DNA from: Mermis nigrescens
Taxonomy: Eukaryota > Nematoda > Enoplea > Mermithida > Mermithidae
Direction: 5' to 3'
NCBI GenBank assembly: GCA_036768485.1
Contig: JAVLUZ010000154.1
Location: 8,730,342-8,794,341 of the forward strand
Length of the DNA: 64,000 bases
In this document: piece by piece, positions 34,829 through 44,208 of the stretch
How the letters are laid out: the number at the start of each line of letters is the position of its first letter
How positions within the stretch are numbered: position 1 is the stretch's first letter
Program-made: the position numbers and the translations under genes
The notes under the pieces: generated by a model
The model's input: the letters and a program-made list of their open reading frames with translations, nothing else
Told to the model about the DNA's origin: nothing
Databases searched by the model: none

Positions 34829-37800
34829 TAGGTAGCGCGTTAGCGCGTACCTATAATATACTTGGGTACCCCCAACACCTGGGCACCCCCTACAGCTATA
34901 ACGGGACACTTCTGGAAGGTGCGGTTTGTTTTTAAAAGAAAGATAATAAAAAAATTCGCTGCCCGTGTTTTTTTGTTTTTCTTGAAACTCAAAATTGACT
35001 GTGTAAAGAAGGTGTAAAGTTTTTGTGTAACGGTATAACATAGGACAAATTTTGGGACCTTTTTACTGCGGCATGTGGACAACTGAGTATTGATGACTCG
35101 AAAGATTGAACAGAATAGGATAATAGAGGGATGAATTCTACAGATGACACTTTTTTTGTTTTTTGAAATTCGCATTATTTATCGAACGGCAGTGTAAAGA
35201 GTGCGAAAATCTGGGGGTGAAAAAGCACTTTTTGGTCGAGTTTTCAACCTTCCTATGTCCGATACTAACTCCGGTTATGAGGTTTTTAAAATGTTTTCTG
35301 ACAGAAATGTAGAGCTGATCAAGGGCTACATTCTGCATATAAGCAAAGTCTTCTATGCTCTATGGTGAGTTAGATCCTGGGGTTTAAAGTTTACACTCTA
35401 GTGGATATTGTAAAAAAACGGATTTTAATTAAGATTTCTCTGCCAAATTTTTCCGCTTATGAGTCAGTGCAAATCGAAGACAGCATTAATAAAGTGCCTC
35501 ACAGGGGCTAAACATCGCAGCAAACCGCATTTAAAAAAACGCAATATTGATTTATTTATGGGGGTGTAAAGTTCGAAATCAGAGGTAAAAAATGGGCGAA
35601 AAAACACGTTTTTTCCGAAGTTTGATTGATAAATCATGCCAAATAATTTTTGCAACAGACTTTTGGCACACAGGAATGTACTACGATTTAAAAGCTACAA
35701 ATTGTACCAAACCGAATTTCTTTAAACTCAATGGGGAGTTCGGTACGGAATTTTAAAGTTTACAGTGTTCTAAATGATGGAAAATACGTTTTTGTTGCGT
35801 TTTTTGTTCGCCACTTTCTCCGTCCAGAAGTCGGGATAAGTCTAATAGAATAAAAATGAAGTGCTTTATATCGGATGCATGTCAAAGCAAATTGTCTATA
35901 CATTAATATTTAGCGAGTGTAAAGTCAAAAATTTGGAGTTTAAAATGCGTTTCTGTCTTGTTTTTTCTGCCTGCTTCTCCGGTTACGAGTCAGGGACACG
36001 TTTATCAAGTCTAGAAATGGACCAGGAACCAAATTTGATATGCCAGTCTGGCACATATGTTTACACTTTACGGTGTTGTAAAGTAGTTTACACCAATTGT
36101 TAGTTTGCCCATAGAACATTATGTAGACTTAATTTTTTCATAAATATTAATCGTAATATCGGAACAATATCAAAATTACGAATCTGACTAAAATCTTCTT
36201 TACACTAGGTGTTTACATGAAGTTTACACTACATATGTATTTATCTTCGTTTTTGAGCATTCCAGAAACCTAATTTTTTCTTGGAGTCCAGAAGTTTTCA
36301 AAGGATCAAATGTGAGACGTCACGTAGGCGCGTCTGTTTACATTCAACAGTGATGTAAAGTAGTTTACACTCATTGTTTATATGTCCTCAGACCATTGTA
36401 GAGACATAATTTTTTCATGAATGTTGATCATAATATCCGAGTAATTTTTTACACTGCATTTAGCCTTTGTTCTAGAGCATTGCAAAAACCGAAATTTTTT
36501 CCTGAGATATAAAAATTTACAGGGAATGAAATATATACGTCAGTTGGGCGCGCTTGCTTACACTCAGCAGTATTGCAAAGTGGTTTAAACCTACTGTTTA
36601 TTGTCTTTAAAACACTATGGAGACTCATTTTTCCATAAATGTTGAAAGAAATATCGGAGCAATATCAAAATTACGAATCCGACTAAAATATTCTTTACGC
36701 TATGTGTTTGTGTAAAGTTTACGTTACGTGTTAACCTTAATTCGATAGACTTGCAGAGACTTTGTAACTGAAGTCAAGAAATTTTCAAGGATTCATATGT
36801 GAGACATCAACTAAGTGAGTTTGTTTACCCTCAAAAGTAATCTAAAGTGATTTAAAAATTATGTTCGAGTGTCCTTAGATCATTGAAGAGATGTAATTTT
36901 GTCTTAAATGGGTTGCATTAAAGTTAAATCTTTCTTAGCCCTGTTTATAATATGTTTCACAAAATCTTGCACATGGAGAGCTATCGTTTAATTGATGTAA
37001 ATTGCCTGCAAAAGTGGTTTAAAATGAACCAGCAATCACACTACTGTGCACAGAAGTCGTGAAAGATATGCAGCTTTATTGTAATCATGTACATTAATAA
37101 GCCGTAAACTGTTAGTATTCTCTACACCTAGTAGTTGTGTAAAGTTTGCACTATTCATTTGTTGTTAATATGTAGTCTATACTACAAATTTATTCTACTA
37201 CCAAATCAAAGAGTTAGTGTTCCTTACATTTGATATTTGCGTGAAGTTTTTGAATTTTTGCCGAAAAACTTTGCCTTCTAATTTACCAACATCCCGCCTT
37301 TTCCATTTTCTTGAAGTTTAAAATCTTTTATAATTCTCTTAATAATTTAATGGTAGGTTTTAACTTTAAGTTTCTCTTGGTTTACAACTCTCGCTTAGCA
37401 AGCTCATTTTTCAAAACTTTTTCATAGTGATCAGATTAGTCGCGTTTAGTTTGGAATTGGTGGACGGTCGTTATTTTATTACTCGGCTTAAATAAACCAA
37501 GTGACTATCTTTTGATTATTTTCTTTATCGCAAATTCAAACACTCAATTTTCAATTTGAAAATTAATCCAATTTTCAATTTGAAAATTGAAAATTGGGCG
37601 TTTTCAATTTCAAAAGTCACAACACATTGTGCTTGTGTATTGATTGAGTGAGGATTTGCAATGTGAATTCGTTGGTTAAATTTTTGTGCTTGATTATAAG
37701 TGAACTGCACATTAAGAAGAAATAACTTAATGCAGTTTTAATTTGAAAATGGATGGTGTCAATAAGGTTGTCTTGTTTAAAAAGGATAATGCTGACGTTA

Positions 37801-38587
37801 AGAACAATATTGTTTTCCGCGTTCTTGGACTGTTGTCATTATTGTGGCATGTTACTGATTGTGTTTACTGACTGATGTACTCAAATCACGCTAATTAAAA
37901 GTAGTGTACTAGCAAAGAAAAATGCTCCGATGGAACAAAAAAGATGAATATACTTGGAATTGTGGATTATTATGGATGTAAAAGGAGGGGACTAGGAAAA
38001 ATCTACCTAAAGTCGGAAAATCTGCTAAAAATCACACTTTCTCTAAGCAACGCAAAAAATCGATGTATATTCTGCGGCCTGTAAAAAAGTGTATTTTTTA
38101 AATAATGTTCGAAGTTTCAGATAAGAGTGTATAAACGAAATCTATCAAGGTTACTTTTTTAAATTGCTGGCACCTGATTGATAGAAAACTAAGAGGTATT
38201 GTATTTAAAGTTGTTTTATTTTATGAGCATTATAGCAAGCAAAGCAGGAGCCGATTGATTAGTGCACACAATCGTTTCGGGCATGCTAGTGTATCTACAT
38301 TAAGTCTGTTTCAAGTCAACTTACGCGTTTCCTACTGTTTTAAACCAACCATGTCTTCACTTGTCTTCGATGTTTGCTTTTTCATTCAATTGGCTTGGAA
38401 GACTGTTAGTTTACTTAATATCATTTCCATAGCTACTGCATAGCTAACGTGCTGCTGTTTCAATCATTGTTATGGTTTAATATTTATTTTAATCTGTTGG
38501 CCGCAGAATATACATCGATTTTTTGCGTTGCTTAGAGAAAGTGTGATTTTTAGCAGATTTTCCGACTTTAGGTAGATTTTTCCTAGT
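34829..38587 (+). repeat. Large duplicated unit, right copy, inside the retrotransposon
   Basis: Matches 28565-33056 from the same first base (TAGGTAGCGCG) to CCTAGT. It lacks the Penelope-like fragment and has two rather than three 22-bp repeats. The right boundary is inside the right arm of the TA-flanked element (starting 37909); the next base belongs to the retrotransposon ORF. Orientation matches the left copy. The last minus-strand ORF of the retrotransposon reads through this border into repeat sequence. Confidence 0.92.
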
Positions 38588-39474
38588 AAAGAATGCTTTA
38601 CGACAAAACGCGAATAAGACGACGTTGATCCAACAAATAAAATGCTGCTGGCCATTGGCACAAACGCAGAGTCCAAATAAATGTAGAATGCGAGCCAAAT
38701 GTGGCTATTAACGGCGTTTGTGGTCGGGTTTCGACGTTGGAAAGAAACGAGATGATCAAATCGAGCAACGTGACGAGTCGCTAGAGTCCATATGGCGGCA
38801 ACGCGACGGGCAATCCTCATCCAATAAATTAATGCGCGGTTGCATCCGTTCGCAAGCAAGCTGCGATGTTTGTCGTACGGAATGGCATCAGGCGATGGTG
38901 CTCCAAATCCATAATAAACTCGCGGCTGACTAGATGGAGTAGCCGGATGGCAGAAATCCTCAAAATTTAGATTGTGGCGCGGTGGAGATGGAAAGCGCCC
39001 AAAACTACCGGTTTTGCGCGAAGGAGAGCGCGAATGGTATGGTTGTGGTTGTAGTTGACCCCAAAACTCGTTTGACCGGGAGATTGAACGGCGTTTGTGT
39101 TGGGGCCGATCGAGACTAACGGTTGACCGCGGCGACCAACGCGTTGGTGATGGGCGATGCCCAACACCTTCGCATTGACGCTGCGGCAAACGCTGCTGCG
39201 ACAATTCGTGCTGCCGCTGTTGATAACCGCCGACATTGTCAGTCAACCGCTTCAACCAATTCATCGGTAATGAGCCACACCCAAAACTTTTGCACTGATG
39301 CAACGGCGACCTTTGGAGCTGCACTGCTCTGCGGCGGCGGGGTTGAACGCGGCCAATGTTGCTGCGGAGGACGAGCGGAGCTGCCAGTGGGCCGCGGCAA
39401 TCTACGCTTTGGAGACGGGAAATGACCGAACCCTCCGCTAGATCGCTGCGGTGACCGCTGCTCCAATTGCTCAC
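38588..39474 (-). CDS. Retrotransposon 3' module, basic Ser/Pro/Arg-rich tail
   Basis: Open minus-strand frame (continuing to 38470 in inserted repeat sequence). The peptide repeats a diverged motif: HRPSPTRWSPRST and GSFGRFPSPPRHN here, and GGFGHFPSPKRRLPRPT in the adjoining frame at 39574-39239. It is rich in Q, R, S and P, like nucleic-acid-binding disordered tails. Its last ~40 residues derive from the duplicated repeat, so the natural C-terminus is lost. Role unknown. It is probably the end of the module starting at 42693. Confidence 0.6.
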
Positions 39475-39574
39475 CCGGCGTCGATGTTGCCGGTAACTGG
39501 GGCGGATTCTGTCTGAAACGAGACAAAGAAGAGGGTCCGGGTTTGTTATCAGATGGCTTCGATAATAACGCCAA
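39239..39574 (-). CDS. Retrotransposon 3' module, linker fragment
   Basis: Same frame as 40420-39638 but separated by two stop codons (TGA ending at 39638 and a TAA about 50 bases later), and shifted relative to 39474-38470. Proline/serine-rich with the GFGHFPSPKRR repeat. Read as part of one broken long frame rather than a separate gene. Confidence 0.55.
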   Translation of the reverse strand: MALLSKPSDNKPGPSSLSRFRQNPPQLPATSTPGEQLEQRSPQRSSGGFGHFPSPKRRLPRPTGSSARPPQQHWPRSTPPPQSSAAPKVAVASVQKFWVWLITDELVEAVD

Positions 39575-39637
39575 CTGGCGTTAGATCATTGCTTGCCGCT
39601 CGCGTCGTTCCTTCCATTTTTGGTTGGCTTGATAAGC

Positions 39638-40290
39638 TCACAGAGTGTGTTTGTATTTGTTCTGGACATATCGGCTGGCCCTTAATAAAGGAATAGCTTC
39701 GTGATAGGATTTCAAACGTTCTAAGTACGCGGTCTGATCCTCACGTCTTATTTCAGAGGCCACGGCTAAAGAGCCTGGCTTACGTGCAACAGTAACACGT
39801 GGCATTGGTGGCATCGGTTGAGTTTCACGTTCGGATTTCTCAATTACCATGCGGGCCTGGCGCAAATCAATCTGAGCCTGTAAAGAAAGATCTGTAACAT
39901 TTCGTCGTTTTTTCGCTTGGGGGCCACTAGGGCCCTGCGTATCAGCAGCTCGTTTCTGTGATTGGCGTCTCTGCTGGTTTTGGCGGATATTGTCCAATTC
40001 GTCAGGCAGGTTTTTCTGAAGATAATGCGATGAGTGTTGTCGCGATTTGTGTCGACCAAATTGGGCAGGGACCGTTAAGTCTGGATCCGTGGCTTTGCGA
40101 ATTAGCTGAATATCATGATGCAGCCTAACCAGATCCTCGATTTCTTCCGCTAATTCAGGAAATTCTACGAAGGCTTCCCTAGGAAATTGAGTATACGTCG
40201 GACCGAAAGAAGGCGGCACGAAGCATCCGTCAAATTTGTTCACACATTCGCCAAGCGATTCCAGGATCGCCATACAACGTCGCAAAGATG
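39638..40290 (-). CDS. Retrotransposon 3' module, third fragment
   Basis: Open frame (nominal start 40420; the part matching the module starts near 40290). Contains an acidic helical stretch (EFPELAEEIEDLVRLHHDIQ), a basic QAKKRRN cluster that could be a nuclear signal, and a C-terminal ERLKSYHEAIPLLRASRYV helix. No family recognised. Joined to the preceding fragment by a frameshift near 40250-40290. Confidence 0.6.
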
Positions 40291-40985
40291 AAGAAACGTT
40301 GATCCATAAAGCGCAACAGTGATGTAGCTTGCAACACGTGCGCGGTAGCAAACACCGGTTTGCGGCTGAAAGTGGTTTTGTATTCTCTCTCGAATTCACA
40401 AAACGCTTCGAAAATGTCAACCATTTGCCGCATCGTCAAACACAACGGCGCCGTATGATCAGGCTGAGGCTGGATACGATGCGGGAAAAATTCAGGCTGA
40501 ATTGTGACGCCAATTCGAACGTTCATTTGCGGCGGCGTCGGCTGAAATGGATGATTTGCGACGTACTGGATGTTTACCTCGTAGACCATGTAACCGGTTG
40601 TGATGAACATGCGGTTTCGCGTGAACAACGGATCTGGATAGAACTGGCGATGGAAGACAGAAGGCTGCGTAATAAAACGCGGCGCAACCTGATTCCTAAA
40701 ACCCTCGTTTGGATCCACATCCGTGGGTAACCGTAGCAAAATGACTGGCCTCTCCGGCGGATTGGAAATTCGACAATATTGCAAATAACGGGCGTACATT
40801 GCATTGTAGCACAGCTGAATATCGTTACGTAGACCTGTGTACAATTCCAAACCTGCTTCTTGCCCAAGCCAATCGTGAAAATTGAGAAAATTATGGATAG
40901 ACAGGCAAGGTTGACCTGTTTCCTGCAACTCTTGCATGGTTTCCTGAAAATAATTCAGCGTAGGCGGTTGTTCGCCGTTGTTCTT
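40230..40985 (-). CDS. Retrotransposon 3' module, second fragment
   Basis: Frame continuing from about residue 570 of the exonuclease ORF after a one-base shift near 40975-40990. Compact sequence with many aromatic residues (HNFLNFHDWLGQEAGLELY, TTGYMVYEVNIQYV, FEAFCEFEREY), suggesting a folded domain. Not recognised. Ends at a stop where the third fragment takes over in another frame. Confidence 0.6.
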   Translation of the reverse strand, partial: KNNGEQPPTLNYFQETMQELQETGQPCLSIHNFLNFHDWLGQEAGLELYTGLRNDIQLCYNAMYARYLQYCRISNPPERPVILLRLPTDVDPNEGFRNQVAPRFITQPSVFHRQFYPDPLFTRNRMFITTGYMVYEVNIQYVANHPFQPTPPQMNVRIGVTIQPEFFPHRIQPQPDHTAPLCLTMRQMVDIFEAFCEFEREYKTTFSRKPVFATAHVLQATSLLRFMDQRFFIFATLYGDPGIAWRMCEQI

Positions 40986-42693
40986 CGTTATCCTGAACCT
41001 GCATCGGCTGCTCAGCCGGAGTTTGGACAACTGGTTCCGTCGGTTTTGGCTGCGAAATTCGAGGAATACGCGTCGACGGCAATGGCTTGGCGGCAAAAGG
41101 CAACGTCATTGAGGCCATGATATTTTGGATATCCGTCGGCGCCGAGTAAGCAGGCGGAGGAGGAGGAGCCACTGAAGCTGGAACAGCTTGTAAGGGCTCA
41201 AAACGCGATTTCCGAGTACGTGCCGGTTGAGAAACAAAAGGCAAATTTTTGACATCCAGGGGCCGACCTAGCGGAGCGCTGGTTGCGGCCACAACTGGTA
41301 CCCTATCTAAAACGTTTATGTCCATCGGTTCAGGCACATTACGCGATGTGGATGGCAGAGTGGCGATGATATCGTCAAGAACTTGTTGCTGCGTCGGCGA
41401 TGGCGGACGCTGAGAAGGCGGCGGAAATGGCGGCCTACCCTGGTCATCTAACTTGTAGCCGTCTAAAATAATCATCGTCGGATCCTCGCCGTCCGAATCA
41501 GCTGTCATTGATCTGCGAAAATGTCGTCGTATGGCTTTTCGCCTTTGGGTCATATTGGGCGGCAATTTCGACAACTTGATGTATAGCGGCTCCGGCGGCG
41601 GCGCTGCCTGAACAGAACGTTTGTCACCCTCAAACGTGAAACCTGGCGGAATACGACGAGGAGAAATTTGACTCATGTTTGGCGAATACGTATCGATGAG
41701 AATGTAGACATCGAGCGAGAAAATCGGGTCTAAAACGAGATACCGTAACATAGGACCCGTCAAAGGCATGTTCCATGCCTGGCCAATCCACGTGACTGCC
41801 AAAGAATCCGGCTGCATATCGAAGAAGAAAGCTGCCAACGTTTTTAGGCGATGATTTCCGGCATCGATACGATTTTCGACCATGAAAAAGCGGCTCATCA
41901 CCAGCGTATCTAAAATATTAGCCCTGAAAACAGAACGCGATGGAGGAAAGCTATCACGATTTTGTAAATAAGCCACTACATCTGCGCGATGTGGGCCGTA
42001 GACGTGAAAATAGGCAATTTTATTGTTGCTGGGGTCGTGGCAAGCTAGAAAGACGTCCCTCAAAGGTGTCTCAAGCAATTCCGCCAACCCAAACGGGGGC
42101 TGTGGAAACCTAGCCAAATTCCAGACAAAAACATGGCCACGAACGTCAGCGATCTGAATGTATCGAACAAAAGGACCGTTGGCCTGCATGTAGTTGGGAT
42201 CTAGCTGCTGCCAATATTGCTCCCAAATGCGGTAGGGCATGAACAAACGGTCGTTAACATGCTCGGAGTCGAAGCCAAAGAAATACTGGCTGTTAAGACG
42301 ATTCGACGACCTGAAAAGTGTACGTATCGCGTTGTATGATTGTTCGTGCGTTTCGATCATTACGGTACGTCGAATGTTATTGGCAGGCACGTAGGGCGCT
42401 GACAACGGGATACGGTCCATCGTTGCCAGCCACCACTTACGTTGGGCGTAAATGCGATTGTAATGGTTAGGCGTCTCGTGATGTGAAGGCTCGCGTAGAT
42501 TTGGCGTTACGTGTTCGTCGTTTTCGAAATAAAGCATCTGTAAAGGAACTACGTCTGCGCGATACTGCTTTGCAGCAGCCGCAGCTTCGAGCGCTACGAG
42601 GAAATGGGCGGCATCGTTGTCGTTCCCGAGGCTAAACGTCGGACGATCTCGGTCCACGATGTCCTCTTCTGTTGGGGCACGCTGCTCAGCCAT
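40891..42693 (-). CDS. DEDDy 3'-5' exonuclease-like ORF in a retrotransposon
   Basis: 600-codon ORF starting ATG at 42693, overlapping the integrase end by 100 bases in another frame. Residues ~135-336 match the RNase D/WRN exonuclease layout: motif I FGFDSEH (D142, E144); a KIAYFH...ADVVAYL segment (D238); NILDTLVMSRFF (D262-T263, the usual 'DT' strand); LKTLAAFF; and PLTGPMLRYLVLD, giving motif III Y318-x3-D322. All DEDDy catalytic positions are present. Known: this fold removes nucleotides from RNA or DNA 3' ends with two metal ions. After ~340 the chain is proline-rich and disordered, with a PPAY motif at 513-516. Frame is lost near residue 570. Target in the element's life cycle unknown. 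Confidence 0.82.
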   Translation of the reverse strand: MAEQRAPTEEDIVDRDRPTFSLGNDNDAAHFLVALEAAAAAKQYRADVVPLQMLYFENDEHVTPNLREPSHHETPNHYNRIYAQRKWWLATMDRIPLSAPYVPANNIRRTVMIETHEQSYNAIRTLFRSSNRLNSQYFFGFDSEHVNDRLFMPYRIWEQYWQQLDPNYMQANGPFVRYIQIADVRGHVFVWNLARFPQPPFGLAELLETPLRDVFLACHDPSNNKIAYFHVYGPHRADVVAYLQNRDSFPPSRSVFRANILDTLVMSRFFMVENRIDAGNHRLKTLAAFFFDMQPDSLAVTWIGQAWNMPLTGPMLRYLVLDPIFSLDVYILIDTYSPNMSQISPRRIPPGFTFEGDKRSVQAAPPPEPLYIKLSKLPPNMTQRRKAIRRHFRRSMTADSDGEDPTMIILDGYKLDDQGRPPFPPPSQRPPSPTQQQVLDDIIATLPSTSRNVPEPMDINVLDRVPVVAATSAPLGRPLDVKNLPFVSQPARTRKSRFEPLQAVPASVAPPPPPAYSAPTDIQNIMASMTLPFAAKPLPSTRIPRISQPKPTEPVVQTPAEQPMQVQDNEEQRRTTAYAELFSGNHARVAGNRSTLPVYP

Positions 42694-44063
42694 GGCTCTG
42701 CAAAAGGTGTAACATTAGTTAAGGGCACGGCATGTGCCGATTTAGCACCAATTAGCAAACAAACAGGCGCACACTCCCTCATATTCCTTTCCCGGCCCGC
42801 TAATTCCTCAAAACTTATAACTACTGCCGGACACACAGGTCGACGCGGTAGCTTAACTAAAACAAAATCACCGGGTACATATGCGTACTTTTCGGCGATG
42901 AGATCGGAATAGGGCAACTTTGGGGCAGGTAAGAGGCGATTACGATGCACTACATGTTCGATTAAAGGATTATGCAAATAGATGATGCGAGCCGTTTCAG
43001 GTGTTGGCAAAGATTTGATGCGATACGGACCTAATTGTTTAGGTGAAAGTTTTCCAATTTTGGGCTGAATTACTGCTTTATTGTTGAGATATACAATATC
43101 ATCGACTGCAAATTTACTTTCACGCGCTGATTTGTCATACTGCTTTTTCTGATGGTGACGCGCTTTGGCAAGATTTTTGCTAGCAATATCGTGCAAATTA
43201 AGAAGCGTGAGTTTTAAATCGGCAAGATATTTTTCAGCGACGTTAGGCAAATTAGGATTCAACGCGAGATCGCTTAAAAGCTGTATATCGAGTGGAAAAG
43301 AAGGTTCACGACCGTACAGCATTTCGAATGGCGAAATATTTGTCGATGACTGCGGTGTTGCGCGATACGCGAATAAAGCAAAAGGCAAAAATTGTTCCCA
43401 ATCGTATTGATTTCTTGCGCTTAATTTAGAAAGTCCATCGATGAGTGTTCGATTATATCGTTCTACTAACCCATCACACTGCGGATGATATGGAGTTGTG
43501 AAAACTTTTTGGACATTTAGTAATTTGCAAACTTCGGAAATTAGCGCTGATGTGAAATTTGAGCCTTGATCAGTTAGAAATCGCTTTGGAACGCCATGTC
43601 TAGGAATTACTTCGCGCAATAATAGATTTGCGATGGTGACTGCTTTTATATCAGACACTGCAAACGCTTCAACGTACTTAGTAAAATAGTCCATGAAAAC
43701 AACAATTTGATCATTCCCGGACGTCGAGCGAGGCATATGCAGACAATCACACGCGATTAACTCAAACGGTGCTGAAACTTCGATGGGCTGCAGAGGTATG
43801 GCGGTGGGATTATTCGCTACCTTACGCTGCAAACACACCTCACAATTCTTACACCATGCAAGCACATCATTCTCCATTCTAGGCCACCAGTAACGGAGCT
43901 GAATGGCAGGTAAGATTTTTCGCGCGGAGAAATGGGCTCCAAAGATGGAATCATGAAATTCGGTTAAGATGAAACTACGAAGCGATTTTGGAATGACAAG
44001 CTGATGAATAGTATTAGCTGCGCGCTTAGGCTGAAATCTGCGATAGAGGATTTTATTTAGCAA
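42594..44063 (-). CDS. Integrase with PWWP-like C-terminal module
   Basis: 489 codons. The zinc-binding part has H37, H44 and C71/C74 (FHDS...GAH...CKNC). The catalytic triad is D106, D165 and E201 with the D35E spacing (ACDCLHM, TDQGSNF, GLVERYN). A GPYRIK segment at 345-350 is the GPY/F module. Residues ~396-455 (PGDFVLVKLPRRPVCPAVVI, later LLIGAKSAHAVPLTNVTPF) follow the PWWP pattern: G-D-x-V-x-x-K, P-x-x-P-A-x-V, then a strand and 'TPF'. Known PWWP domains read methylated nucleosomes. The upstream protein continues from RT: a T7 run near 44210 shifts the frame. Confidence 0.93.
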   Translation of the reverse strand: MLNKILYRRFQPKRAANTIHQLVIPKSLRSFILTEFHDSIFGAHFSARKILPAIQLRYWWPRMENDVLAWCKNCEVCLQRKVANNPTAIPLQPIEVSAPFELIACDCLHMPRSTSGNDQIVVFMDYFTKYVEAFAVSDIKAVTIANLLLREVIPRHGVPKRFLTDQGSNFTSALISEVCKLLNVQKVFTTPYHPQCDGLVERYNRTLIDGLSKLSARNQYDWEQFLPFALFAYRATPQSSTNISPFEMLYGREPSFPLDIQLLSDLALNPNLPNVAEKYLADLKLTLLNLHDIASKNLAKARHHQKKQYDKSARESKFAVDDIVYLNNKAVIQPKIGKLSPKQLGPYRIKSLPTPETARIIYLHNPLIEHVVHRNRLLPAPKLPYSDLIAEKYAYVPGDFVLVKLPRRPVCPAVVISFEELAGRERNMRECAPVCLLIGAKSAHAVPLTNVTPFAEPWLSSVPQQKRTSWTEIVRRLASGTTTMPPISS

Positions 44064-44208
44064 GAAAAATTCGTCGCGATATTTTCGTGTTGTTAAGTCA
44101 TTGAGCGATTCACGAATTTTGTTTAACTCTTCATCTTGACGTTGTTCGGCAAGGAGTTTTGCAGGCGACAGAATTTCTGCTTTTTCAGCTTCAGATAAAG
44201 TGATTCGT

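Noticed and set aside
38588..42693. An envelope gene in the env position
   Set aside because: No signal peptide, fusion peptide, cleavage site or membrane anchor seen; the first domain is exonuclease-like and the rest polar.
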